Assembly (NCBI GenBank): GCA_964244495.1
Contig: CAXTIU010000015.1
Location: 1-64,000 of the forward strand
Reading direction: 5' to 3'
Source: RH-AL1 sp964244495
Lineage (GTDB): Bacteria; Pseudomonadota; Alphaproteobacteria; Rhizobiales; Beijerinckiaceae
DNA: 64,000 nucleotides
The notes under the pieces are model-generated. The model was not told the origin of the DNA. It saw only the letters and a program-made list of their open reading frames with translations, and ran no database searches. Of this stretch, positions 34,643-42,700 are shown piece by piece. A program made the translations under genes and the position numbers. The number at the start of each line of letters is the position of its first letter. The first letter of the stretch is position 1.

Positions 34643-36004
34643 TCACTGGAACAGCTTGAGGATGAGCTGGCTGTTCTGGTTGGCGACCGAGAGCGCCTGC
34701 ACGCCGAGCTGCTGCTGCGTCTGCAGGGCGTTGAGGCGGGTGGACGCCTCGTTGAGGTCGGCGTCGACGAGCGAACCGACGCCGGTGGTCAGCGAGTCGG
34801 TCAGCGAGGTGGTGTAGGTCGCCTGCAGGCTGATGTTGCTGGACGCCGCGCCCAGCGTTTCCGAGGCGTTGTTGACCGTCGTCAGCGCCGCGCCGACCTG
34901 GTCGATGTAGGTCTGGATCTGCGACTGCGAGGTCGCCGGCGTGCTGCCGTCGGCGCTCGCCAGGGAGATCTGGCTGATCTTGAACAGCGCGCCGCTGTAG
35001 ATGGCGTTCGCGGTCGGGTCGGTCTTGGCGGCGGCGTCGGCCGTGATCGCGGCGCCATTGGCGCCGCTCGTGGTCGACGCGCCCGACGCGTTGGACGCGC
35101 TCGCACCGTAGAGCGTGTACAGCGTGCCGCCGGTCGCGGCGGACGTGGCACCTGACGCGTTGCTGTAGGCGCTGACCGTGCCACCGCCGGCGGAGCTGAT
35201 GGTGACGGAGCCAGTGCTGCCGACGAGCTGGCCGGCGATGCTGGTGGCCGAGATGCCGCTCACCACGCCGCCGCTGCTGATCACCGCGCTCGTTCCGAAC
35301 ACGTTCTGGAACGCGGTCGAGTAGGTCGCCGGGGAGGTCGGGGTCGAGAAGTCGGCGGTCGCCAGGCTGGCGACGGCGTTCTTCAGGCCGGTCAGCGCGG
35401 TGGTGTTGGCGGACTGGGCGTTGACGAGGGCCGAGTCGGCGGTGGCCGCCGCCGTCACCAAGTTGTTGCCGCTGGTGTAGTCGGCGCCCTGGAAGTTGGT
35501 GTTGGACGTGTCCACCGTCAGGTTGTTGATGGTCGTGTTCGCGCCCGAACCGGTCACGCCCGCGACGAACTGCACCAGGGGGTTCGCGGCGTTCGACCCG
35601 TTCAGCAGGTTCACGCCGTTGAACGACGCGGTGCTGACCGTGTTCGCGAGCTGCGTGCGCAGCGCGGTGATCTGGGTCTGCACGGCGTCGAGGTCCGTGC
35701 CGGGCTGGGAGGCCGAGACCAGCGCGTTCGAGATGCTCTGGAGGACGGAGGTCAGGTTGCCGGTGGCGGCCGTCGCCGTCGCGACGACGGAGGTTCCGAA
35801 ATTCAGCGAATCGCTGACCGAACCCAGGTTCCCGATGTTGGTGCGCAGCGTCGTGGCGATGGAGTAATACGCGGCGTTGTCCTGGGCGCTCGACACCTTG
35901 AGGCCGGTCGAGATCTCGTTCTGGACCTGGGAAAGGCTCGCCTGGGTGGCGTTGAGGTTGGCGACGGCGGTCAGCGCCGAGGCGTTCGTGAGGATGCTAG
36001 ACAT
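34643..36004 (-). CDS. Flagellin
   Basis: A 453-aa flagellin. The conserved D0/D1 N-terminus is SILTNASALTAVANLNATQA followed by NEISTGLKVSSAQDNAAYYSIA. The C-terminus is DADLNEASTRLNALQTQQQLG followed by SVANQNSQLILKLFQ. The middle is Ser/Thr/Ala/Gly-rich and variable, about 250 residues. It is exported through the flagellar type III system and forms the filament. It stands between fliP and fliF with its own leader of about 225 bp and a downstream hairpin, suggesting a separate strong transcript. A TTG-initiated frame (36202-36011) exists in the leader but has no support as a gene. Confidence 0.95.
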   Translation of the reverse strand: MSSILTNASALTAVANLNATQASLSQVQNEISTGLKVSSAQDNAAYYSIATTLRTNIGNLGSVSDSLNFGTSVVATATAATGNLTSVLQSISNALVSASQPGTDLDAVQTQITALRTQLANTVSTASFNGVNLLNGSNAANPLVQFVAGVTGSGANTTINNLTVDTSNTNFQGADYTSGNNLVTAAATADSALVNAQSANTTALTGLKNAVASLATADFSTPTSPATYSTAFQNVFGTSAVISSGGVVSGISATSIAGQLVGSTGSVTISSAGGGTVSAYSNASGATSAATGGTLYTLYGASASNASGASTTSGANGAAITADAAAKTDPTANAIYSGALFKISQISLASADGSTPATSQSQIQTYIDQVGAALTTVNNASETLGAASSNISLQATYTTSLTDSLTTGVGSLVDADLNEASTRLNALQTQQQLGVQALSVANQNSQLILKLFQ

Positions 36005-36229
36005 GGTGGGTCAGTCCCTTGGTGTGGCGAAGCTGGGACATTCCGGATCAAAACCGGTACGGGAGGGCGGCGTGATGCCTTTGGACCGCGAGCGCCGCTC
36101 GGTGTCGATCCAACCTTCCATGGACAAGAGCTTGGCGCCGGACACCTTGCGCAATGGTGAAAACGCGGGCGTTTCGGCCGGTGCCGGCGCCAAGTCGATC
36201 AAATGACCGATATCAACCTTAACGAGCCG

Positions 36230-36988
36230 CTACGTGTACGAGCGGATCAGGTTGCCGACCAGCATGTTCCAGCCGTCGATCAGCACGAAGAAGAGCAGCT
36301 TCATCGGCAGCGAGATGATCTGGGGCGACAGCATCATCATGCCCATCGACATCGTGACGGTCGCCACCACCATGTCGATGACGAGGAACGGCAGCACGAT
36401 CAGGAAGCCGATCTCGAAGCCGCGCCGGATCTCCGAGATCATGAAGGCGGGGACCAGGATGCGCAGGTCGACGTCGGCCCTTTCCACCGTCTTGATGCTC
36501 GCCTGCGCCAGGTCGTCGAACAGCTTCAGGTCCTTGTCGCGGACCTGGGCCAGCATGAAGGTGCGGAACGGGCCGACGATCTTGGGATAAGCGTCGCTCT
36601 CGCTCATCTGGTTGTCGATGAGCGGCTTGAGGCCGCCCTGCCAGGAGCGGTCGAAGGTCGGCGCCATGACGTAGAAGGTCATGAACAGCGACAGGCTGAC
36701 GAGGATGAGGTTGGCCGGCGTGGTCTGCAGCCCGAGGCCCGAGCGCAGGAACGAGAAGGCGATGGCGAAGCGGGTGAAGCTCGTCACCATCACCAGCAGG
36801 CCGGGCGCGATCGACAGCACGGTGAGCAGGCCGACGATCTGCACGATGCGGCCGGTCGCCGTGCCGCCGCTGGGCGGGATCAGGCTGTTCAGGTCGGGCG
36901 TCTGCGCGTGGGCGGCGCCGGTCGCGAGCAGCACGGCGGCGAGGCCGGCCAAACCTGCGAGGACCGGACCTGCGAGGGCGCGCCTCAT
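36230..36988 (-). CDS. fliP: Flagellar export gate protein FliP
   Basis: A 252-aa polytopic membrane protein with a cleavable signal (AVLLATGAAHA) and four transmembrane segments. FliP hallmarks are MVTSFTRFAIAFSFLRSGLGLQTTPANLILVSLSLFMTFYVMAP (positions 65-108), FMISEIRRGFEIGFLIVLPF and MGMMMLSPQIISLPMKLLFF. With FliQ and FliR it forms the export channel. It overlaps fliL by 4 bp and ends the flgB-fliP operon. Confidence 0.95.
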   Translation of the reverse strand: MRRALAGPVLAGLAGLAAVLLATGAAHAQTPDLNSLIPPSGGTATGRIVQIVGLLTVLSIAPGLLVMVTSFTRFAIAFSFLRSGLGLQTTPANLILVSLSLFMTFYVMAPTFDRSWQGGLKPLIDNQMSESDAYPKIVGPFRTFMLAQVRDKDLKLFDDLAQASIKTVERADVDLRILVPAFMISEIRRGFEIGFLIVLPFLVIDMVVATVTMSMGMMMLSPQIISLPMKLLFFVLIDGWNMLVGNLIRSYT

Positions 36989-37461
36989 TGCACCACCAGC
37001 GTCTCGATGACGAGTTCGCGGACCTTGCCCTGCGAGCGGACGGCGGCGCGCTCGTTCAGGTCCTCCCGCAGGCTCTGCAGGCCGCTCGCGCCCTCGATCT
37101 GCGTGAGGGTCAGCGTCTTCAGGAAGGCGACGAGGTCGTCCGACACCTGCCCCATCAGCAAGGCCGGGTTCTCGACGTCCTTCTTGGCGTAGACGAGCGA
37201 AACCTGGAGCCGCACGCGGATGCCCGACGGCGCGGCGAGGTTGGTGACGATGGGGGGCAGCTCGCGCACGTCGACGTCGCCGCCGTAGGACAGCGCCTTG
37301 GCGGCCGCCGGCTCCGGGGCGGCCGGCGCGTGGGCGGCGGCCACGATGAGCTTGCCCACCAGGCCGCCCCCGACGGCGGCGAGCACCGTGAGGGCCGCGA
37401 CGGTGACGAGGAGGTTCGCCTTGCCGGGCGGCTTACCCGTCGATGCGGCGGCGTTCGCCAT
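36985..37461 (-). CDS. fliL: Flagellar basal-body-associated protein FliL
   Basis: A 158-aa single-pass membrane protein. The transmembrane segment LLVTVAALTVLAAVGGGLVG is near residues 17-36. The periplasmic domain includes VRELPPIVTNLAAPSGIRVRLQVSL and the C-terminal LREDLNERAAVRSQGKVRELVIETLVVQ typical of FliL. It surrounds and stabilises the stator. It is located between flgH and fliP and overlaps fliP by 4 bp. Confidence 0.93.
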   Translation of the reverse strand: MANAAASTGKPPGKANLLVTVAALTVLAAVGGGLVGKLIVAAAHAPAAPEPAAAKALSYGGDVDVRELPPIVTNLAAPSGIRVRLQVSLVYAKKDVENPALLMGQVSDDLVAFLKTLTLTQIEGASGLQSLREDLNERAAVRSQGKVRELVIETLVVQ

Positions 37462-37515
37462 GGGCTCTCGTGCTCCTGCTGCTTCGCTTTCGCCGTGCCG
37501 GATCGGCTGGCGGCG

Positions 37516-38250
37516 TCAGAACGGCTTGAAGTTGTCGTAAAGCTGCTGGCCCCAGCCCGGCTGCTGGACTTCGCTGAGGCGGCCGCGCCCCCCGTAGGAG
37601 ATGCGCGCCTCGGCGATCTTCTCGTAGGGGATCGTGTTGTCCTTGGAGATGTCGTTGGGCCGGATGATGCCGGCGACCGAGAGCTGCCGCAGCTCGAAGT
37701 TGACCCGGACCTCCTGGGAGCCGCTGACCACGAGGTTGCCGTCGGGCAGCACCTCGGTGACGACGGCGGCGATGGACGTCTGCAGCTTCTCCGAGCGGTC
37801 GATGGTGCCCTGCCCGTTGGCCGAGCTCTTCGAGGCGCTGTCGAAGCCGCCCGTGATGGCGGTCGTGTTGAGGTTGGCGTCGAACTTGTTCGTCACCTGC
37901 GAGTCGAGCGAGCGATCGGTGTTGTTGCCCAGCGTCGCCTTGTCGTCGATCGAGATCCTCACGGTGAGCACGTCGCCGCGCTTCAAGGCGCGCGGGTCGC
38001 GGTACAGGCTGGCACCGTCGGTGTAGAGCGAGTTGAAGGCCGGCGGCGGCCCCCGGCGGGGCGGGGGGTCGTGCGGCACGATGTTGGGCTGGAGCCCGGC
38101 GCCGACCGGCGTCAGCACCGGCTCGCGGACGAACTCGGCCGGCCGGCTGGCGCAGCCGCCGGTCGCGAGCGCGCCGGCCAGGAGGGCGGCGTGGCGCAGC
38201 GCGGGACGGCATCGGGCCACGGCGCGCGCGGGGGATCGGGGAACCGTCAC
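37516..38250 (-). CDS. flgH: Flagellar L-ring protein FlgH
   Basis: A 244-aa lipoprotein. An N-terminal signal ends in the lipobox-like ALATGGC. Family motifs are SLYTDGASLYRDPRALKRGDVLTVRI, NTDRSLDSQVTNKFD, GNLVVSGSQEVRVNFELRQLSVAG and the C-terminal PGWGQQLYDNFKPF. It forms the outer-membrane ring. The start is GTG 38250, overlapping the motE stop codon (GTGA). The protein is slightly longer in its N-terminal region than enteric FlgH. Confidence 0.93.
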   Translation of the reverse strand: MTVPRSPARAVARCRPALRHAALLAGALATGGCASRPAEFVREPVLTPVGAGLQPNIVPHDPPPRRGPPPAFNSLYTDGASLYRDPRALKRGDVLTVRISIDDKATLGNNTDRSLDSQVTNKFDANLNTTAITGGFDSASKSSANGQGTIDRSEKLQTSIAAVVTEVLPDGNLVVSGSQEVRVNFELRQLSVAGIIRPNDISKDNTIPYEKIAEARISYGGRGRLSEVQQPGWGQQLYDNFKPF

Positions 38251-38867
38251 GGCTTCTTGTCGCCGGCCGGCGGCGTCGCGGCCGGGCTGGTGGCGGCGAT
38301 CAAGGCGGCGAGCTTGGTCGCGCGCTCGGGCACGAGTTCGTTGAAGATGGCGCTGGCCTTGCCTGGGTTGAGCTGGCCCAGCACGGCGGCGGCCATGTCG
38401 TCGTCGAGCCCGGCGATCTGCGTCGCGGCGGTCTCGGGGCGCATCTTGGCGTAGATGCCGACGAGCCTTTCGTTGGCCTGCTTCTCCACCGCCTCCCGCT
38501 TGGCCATCCAGGCGCGCAGCTCGTTCGTCCTGGCCTCGAGGTCCTGGACGTGCGCCTTGATGCGGCCCTCGATCTCGGCGAGCTTCGCCGTCTGCCACGC
38601 GAAGCGCGCATCCCCCGCAGCCACGGCGATGTTGGTGCAGTAACGGCGGATCTCGGGGTTGGCGTCGGCGGCGCCGTTGGCGGCCGCGTCGCCGCCCCTG
38701 ACCGTTTCGGCCGCGGGTACGGCGCCGGCGGCGGCACTTGGCGGCGCGCCGCCGAGGATGGCCGCTCCGGCGAGGGCGGCCATGAGCCGCCGCGCGACGC
38801 CACCGGGATGTCGCCCCACCGAGCGCGAAGGCGGCGTGAGCGAGGTGTGGGAAACGTCCTGAAGCAT
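38247..38867 (-). CDS. motE: MotE-like periplasmic chaperone of MotC
   Basis: A 206-aa exported protein with a hydrophobic signal near residues 27-48. A periplasmic coiled coil (KLAEIEGRIKAHVQDLEART...RAWMAKREAVEKQANERLV) is followed by an MgtE-N-like domain (YAKMRPETAATQIAGLDDDMAAAVLGQLNPGKASAIFNEL). In Sinorhizobium MotE assists folding and stability of MotC. The gene lies between flgI and flgH, the standard rhizobial position, and overlaps flgH by 4 bp. The start could also be the ATG at MAALAGAAILGG. Confidence 0.87.
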   Translation of the reverse strand: MLQDVSHTSLTPPSRSVGRHPGGVARRLMAALAGAAILGGAPPSAAAGAVPAAETVRGGDAAANGAADANPEIRRYCTNIAVAAGDARFAWQTAKLAEIEGRIKAHVQDLEARTNELRAWMAKREAVEKQANERLVGIYAKMRPETAATQIAGLDDDMAAAVLGQLNPGKASAIFNELVPERATKLAALIAATSPAATPPAGDKKP

Positions 38868-38912
38868 GCCGCCATTGTTGGCCCGACAAGCTTGCGTCGG
38901 GCTGGCGGGGCG

Positions 38913-40046
38913 CTACTGCGTGACGAGGTCCGCCTGCAGCGCGCCGGCCGACTTGATGGCCTGGAGGATGGCGATGATGCCGCTCGGCTTGAGGCCGACC
39001 TGGTTGAGGCCGTTGACGAGCTTGCGCAGCGTGGTGCCGCCGATGATGCGCAACTGGCCGCCGCTCTCGTTGATGTCGACGTCGGTGCGCGGCAGCACCA
39101 CCGTCTTGCCCTTCGAGAAGGGGGCGGGCTGCGAGGCGACCGGCGTCTCGGTGATCCGCACCGTCAGGTTGCCGTGGGTCACCGCGACGGGGGAGATCTG
39201 GACGTCCTGGCCGATCACGATGGTGCCGGTGCGCGAGTCGAGGACGACGCGGGCCTCGGTGTCGGGCTCGACCATCAGGGCGCCGATCTCGGCGATGAAG
39301 CGGGTCGGTCCGGTGCGGGGCGGCAGTTGCAGCGACACGGAGCGGAAGTCGCGCTCGCGGGCGGCGCGGATGCCCCAGCGCCGCACCGAGTAGGCGTTGA
39401 TGGCGTCGGCGACGCGCACGGCGGTGGCGAAGTCCGGGTTCTTGAGGTCCAGCGTCATCGGGCCGACGTCGCCGGGACGGTTGGGGTTCGGCAGCTCGAT
39501 GGTCGCCCCGTTGGGGATGCGGCCGGCGGTCGGCACGCCCTGCGAGTAGCTTTCCGCCTGCCCCGCCGCGGCGGCGCCGGACACGGCGACGGCGCCCTGC
39601 GAGACGGCGTGGACGAGGCCGTCGGCGCCCGACAGCGGCGTCAGCACCAGCGTTCCGCCCAGCAGCGAGGGGGCGTCGCCGAGCGAGGAGACGGTGACGT
39701 CGATGCGCTGGCCCCGGTTCATGAACGGCGGCAGGTCGGCGGTGACCATCACGGCGGCGACGTTGCGCGTCCGCAGGCTGACGTTGCGGACGTTGATCCC
39801 GAGCCGGTCGAGCATGGATTGCAGCGATTGCTCGGTGAACGGCGCGTTGCGCAGCGTGTCGCCCGTGCCGGCCAGGCCGATGACGAGGCCGTAGCCGATG
39901 AGCTGGTTGTCGCGGATGCCCTCGATCTGCGCGATGTCCTTGATGCGGACCGCCGCCGCCGCCGGGGACGATTGTCCCGGCAGCAGGAACGGTGCGAGGC
40001 AGGCGATCAGGAATGGGGCGAGGAACGGGACGAGCGGCCGGCGCAT
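38913..40046 (-). CDS. flgI: Flagellar P-ring protein FlgI
   Basis: A 377-aa periplasmic protein with a Sec signal (FLAPFLIACLAPFLLPG). The mature start VRIKDIAQIEGIRDNQLIGYGLVIGLAGTGD is a strong family signature. Others are NVSLRTRNVAAVMVTADLPPFMNRGQRIDV, SLGDAPSLLGGTLVLTPLSGADG and the C-terminal LRKLVNGLNQVGLKPSGIIAILQAIKSAGAL. It forms the peptidoglycan ring around the rod with FlgA as chaperone. Start and stop overlap flgA as TGATG. Confidence 0.96.
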   Translation of the reverse strand: MRRPLVPFLAPFLIACLAPFLLPGQSSPAAAAVRIKDIAQIEGIRDNQLIGYGLVIGLAGTGDTLRNAPFTEQSLQSMLDRLGINVRNVSLRTRNVAAVMVTADLPPFMNRGQRIDVTVSSLGDAPSLLGGTLVLTPLSGADGLVHAVSQGAVAVSGAAAAGQAESYSQGVPTAGRIPNGATIELPNPNRPGDVGPMTLDLKNPDFATAVRVADAINAYSVRRWGIRAARERDFRSVSLQLPPRTGPTRFIAEIGALMVEPDTEARVVLDSRTGTIVIGQDVQISPVAVTHGNLTVRITETPVASQPAPFSKGKTVVLPRTDVDINESGGQLRIIGGTTLRKLVNGLNQVGLKPSGIIAILQAIKSAGALQADLVTQ

Positions 40047-40537
40047 CAGCTCGTCCCGATGTGCACGCTGCCGTCGGGCTGGACCGTGCCGCTGACGATG
40101 ATGCCGCTCTCGAGGTTGCGGAGGGAGACGAGGTCGCCGGCGACGCCGGCTTGCAGCGCGGAGGCGTAGGTCGAGATGGTGAGCCCGTCCTCCTGGTAGA
40201 CGACGCGGACCATGGCGCCGATCGTCACGAGCTTGGGCTCGCCGACGGCGTTGATCGGGATCGCCTGGCCGGGCAGCAGCGTCCGCCGCGCCACCTTGCC
40301 GACGAGCTGCGCGCGGCTGGTGGCGTAGGACGCGCTGGCGACGGCGTCGGGGAAGTCGGCGTCGGCGATCATCTGCTCCCGGATGATCTCGCCGGGGTAG
40401 ATGGTGGCGGTCGCCACGGGACGGCGTTCGGCCGCCGCGAGGGGCGCGGCGACCAGCAGGCTCCCGCCCACCGCGGCCGCGATCGCGAGCGCCCTGCCCG
40501 CGAATGACGTGCTTACGGGTGTCGTGGCGCGCGGCAT
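40046..40537 (-). CDS. flgA: P-ring assembly chaperone FlgA
   Basis: A 163-aa exported protein with an N-terminal signal (LAIAAAVGGSLLVAAPLAAA). The SAF-like domain has YPGEIIREQMIADADFPD, RRTLLPGQAIPINAVGEP and the C-terminal LVSLRNLESGIIVSGTVQPDGSV. It aids FlgI ring formation in the periplasm. It is placed directly upstream of flgI and downstream of flgG (64 bp gap). Confidence 0.93.
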   Translation of the reverse strand: MPRATTPVSTSFAGRALAIAAAVGGSLLVAAPLAAAERRPVATATIYPGEIIREQMIADADFPDAVASASYATSRAQLVGKVARRTLLPGQAIPINAVGEPKLVTIGAMVRVVYQEDGLTISTYASALQAGVAGDLVSLRNLESGIIVSGTVQPDGSVHIGTS

Positions 40538-40601
40538 CGGTTTTCTCCCGGCGACTTGCCTGGTGGTCGCGGAGGCCGGCCGCCTCGGCGCGTGCCCTTG
40601 A

Positions 40602-41390
40602 TCAGCGGATACCCTTGGCGAGCGTCTCGCCCATCTGGTCCGCCGCCTGGATGACCTTCGAGTTCATCTCGTAGGCGCGCTGCGCCTGGATGAGGTCGGC
40701 GATCTCCTTGACGGGATCGACGTTGGAGCTTTCGAGGTAGCCCTGGCTCACCGTGGCGAAGCCGGGATCGCCGGGCACGCCGACCACCGGCGTGCCTGAC
40801 GCGGCGGTTTCCTTGTAAAGGTTGCTGCCGAGCGGCTGGAGGCCGGCGTCGTTGGCGAAGTTGGCCAGCGTCAGCTGGCCGAGCTGCACCGGCGCGGTGG
40901 TGCCGGCCACGGTGGCGGACACGATGCCGGACTGGCTGATGGTGACGGCGGTGGTGTTCGTCGGCACCAGGATGTTGGGGGTCACGAGGTTGCCGTCGAG
41001 CGTGACGAGCTGTCCGTTGGCGTTGGTGTTGAAGGCGCCGGCGCGGGTGTAGGAGGTGTCGCCGTTGGCGTCCGTGATCTGGAAGAAGCCGCGACCCGAC
41101 AGGGCGAGGTCGAACTGGTTGCCGGTTTGGGCCAGCGCGCCCTGGATATGGAGGTTGCGGATCGCCGCCGTCTTCACGCCGAGGCCGAGCTGCGCGCCTT
41201 CCGGCACCGTGCCCTGGTTGCCCCGGTTGGACACGCCCTGGAGGCGCTGCGCCTCGTAGAGCAAATCGGTGAACTCGGCGCGCGCCCGCTTGAAGCCGGT
41301 GGTGTTGATGTTGGCGATGTTGTTGGAGATGACCTCGACGTTGGTGGATTGGGCGCTCATGCCGGTGGCGGCGATGGTGAGGGCACGCAT
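40602..41390 (-). CDS. flgG: Flagellar distal rod protein FlgG
   Basis: A 262-aa rod subunit, the standard length. The N-terminus MRALTIAATGMSAQSTNVEVISNNIANINTTGFKRARAEF (positions 1-40), the segment FDLALSGRGFFQI and the C-terminal SNVDPVKEIADLIQAQRAYEMNSKVIQAADQM are diagnostic. It is exported and builds the distal rod. It is the fourth gene in the flgB-fliP operon, 10 bp after fliE. Confidence 0.97.
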   Translation of the reverse strand: MRALTIAATGMSAQSTNVEVISNNIANINTTGFKRARAEFTDLLYEAQRLQGVSNRGNQGTVPEGAQLGLGVKTAAIRNLHIQGALAQTGNQFDLALSGRGFFQITDANGDTSYTRAGAFNTNANGQLVTLDGNLVTPNILVPTNTTAVTISQSGIVSATVAGTTAPVQLGQLTLANFANDAGLQPLGSNLYKETAASGTPVVGVPGDPGFATVSQGYLESSNVDPVKEIADLIQAQRAYEMNSKVIQAADQMGETLAKGIR

Positions 41391-41400
41391 GGATCGGTCC

Positions 41401-41727
41401 TCAGATCGGCATCTTGCTGACGTCCAGCAAGGCCGAGACGGCCTTGTCGCGGATGGCGAGCGCGGTCTGCAGCGACTCCTGCGCGTTGACCACGGCCTCG
41501 ACGACCGACTGCGTCGTCGCCTTGCCCTGGATGCCGTCGGCCGACACCGACTCCGCGCTCTTCACCTTGTCGACGGTGTCCTTCGACAGCGAGGCCAGGA
41601 AGGTGGTGAAGCTGTCGCCGGACGCCGGGGCGGCGGCCGCGCCCGAGACCGGGGCCGACTGGACCTGGGCGGGGCCGAGCAGCGAGGTGATCGCGCTCGA
41701 AACGAGGGGAAGGGCGGCTATCATCAC
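41401..41727 (-). CDS. fliE: Flagellar hook-basal body complex protein FliE
   Basis: A 108-aa protein of normal FliE length. The C-terminal helix pair includes KVKSAESVSADGIQGKATTQ and VVEAVVNAQESLQTALAIRDKAVSA. It joins the MS-ring to the rod and is the first substrate of the export gate. It overlaps flgC by 4 bp. Confidence 0.93.
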   Translation of the reverse strand: MMIAALPLVSSAITSLLGPAQVQSAPVSGAAAAPASGDSFTTFLASLSKDTVDKVKSAESVSADGIQGKATTQSVVEAVVNAQESLQTALAIRDKAVSALLDVSKMPI

Positions 41728-42143
41728 GATCCTTTAAGAAGGTCGATGGTCATGGAGATCAGGTCGCGCGATTGCTTGACGACCTGAAGGTTGGCCTCGT
41801 ACCCGCGATTGGCTTCGCGCATGTCGGCCATCTCGAGGATAAGGTTAACATTGGGAAGCTTTACGAAACCTTTCTCGTCGGCGGCCGGGTTGCCCGGATC
41901 GTGCTCGACGGTGAAGGGCGCCGCGTCGGTGCCGACGTCGGCGACGCGGACCACGTCCCCGCCGGCGACGTCGTCGAGCACGTTCTCGAAGGTGATCGTC
42001 TTGCGCTGGTAGGGATCGGAACCGGGGGTCGTGCCGGTCGACTGGGCGTTGGCGATGTTCTCCGAGGTCACGCGCAGGCGGGCGGAGTTCGCCGACATGC
42101 CCGAGCCGGCGATCCGCATGGAGGCCTGGAGGGGATCGATCAT
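41724..42143 (-). CDS. flgC: Flagellar proximal rod protein FlgC
   Basis: A 139-aa rod protein. The N-terminal SMRIAGSGMSANSARLRVTSENIANAQSTG, central PYQRKTITFENVL and C-terminal NLILEMADMREANRGYEANLQVVKQSRDL are clear family marks. It lies 4 bp after flgB and overlaps fliE by 4 bp. Confidence 0.96.
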   Translation of the reverse strand: MIDPLQASMRIAGSGMSANSARLRVTSENIANAQSTGTTPGSDPYQRKTITFENVLDDVAGGDVVRVADVGTDAAPFTVEHDPGNPAADEKGFVKLPNVNLILEMADMREANRGYEANLQVVKQSRDLISMTIDLLKGS

Positions 42144-42147
42144 GGCC

Positions 42148-42534
42148 CTACTCCTTCAGGCTGGCCATGAGCATGGCGTGGAAGCTCTTCAGGACGTTGG
42201 TCGTCAGGGCGTAGTCGCGGTTGATGTCGCCGGCCTTGATCATCTCCTGCTCCAGCCCGACCGTGTTGCCGCTCTCCGTCACCTCCGTGAGGTCGTCGCT
42301 CGCCTGCGTGACCGCGCCGTCCGACACGCCGACGCCGCCGACCGGGAGGTGCCGGGCATCGGTCGAGACGAGGTCGAGCCTGGTCTTGGCGAGGACGTCG
42401 TTGAAGCTGGCGAGGTCCTTGGCCTGGTAGCCCGGCGTGCTGACGTTGGCGATGTTGGCCGCGACCGTCGCCTGCCGCGCCGCCAGCCACGCGCTCTTGC
42501 GGCTCGCGAGGCTGAAGAGGTTGATCGGATCCAT
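42148..42534 (-). CDS. flgB: Flagellar proximal rod protein FlgB
   Basis: A 128-aa rod protein and the first gene of the flgBC-fliE-flgGAI-motE-flgH-fliLP operon. The motif KSAWLAARQATVAANIANVSTPGYQAKDL near residue 15 and the C-terminal GNTVGLEQEMIKAGDINRDYALTTNVLKSFHAML are diagnostic. The promoter should lie in the 166-bp divergent region before the gene at 42701, where a CtrA-like box is seen. Confidence 0.95.
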   Translation of the reverse strand: MDPINLFSLASRKSAWLAARQATVAANIANVSTPGYQAKDLASFNDVLAKTRLDLVSTDARHLPVGGVGVSDGAVTQASDDLTEVTESGNTVGLEQEMIKAGDINRDYALTTNVLKSFHAMLMASLKE

Positions 42535-42610
42535 CGGGTGCGCTCGCGGCCTCGTTGACGCTTGCCATCCTGGACCGGTGGGCTTGTCCGAGCCTTGCGA
42601 GCGCGTGCCC

Positions 42611-42625
42611 TTAACGTATCGTCAA
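42611..42625. promoter_or_regulatory. CtrA-like box between flgB and the divergent flagellin-C-like gene
   Basis: TTAA-N7-TCAA on the plus strand, one mismatch from the consensus TTAA-N7-TTAA. It is 77 bp before the flgB start codon and 76 bp before the start at 42701, so it could serve both divergent promoters. Control by CtrA is inferred from Caulobacter and Rhizobiales, not shown here. Confidence 0.45.
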
Positions 42626-42700
42626 CCACGGCGCGGTAGCGTCGCCCACCCGCCCGCGGCCCGGTGCCCAATCGCTCCCTCTGGTCCGGAAACCGACAGA

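Noticed and set aside
36011..36202. 63-codon frame in the flagellin leader (MIDLAPAPAETPAFSPLRK...)
   Set aside because: TTG start, no ribosome-binding site and no recognised family; more likely the 5' untranslated leader of the flagellin mRNA.
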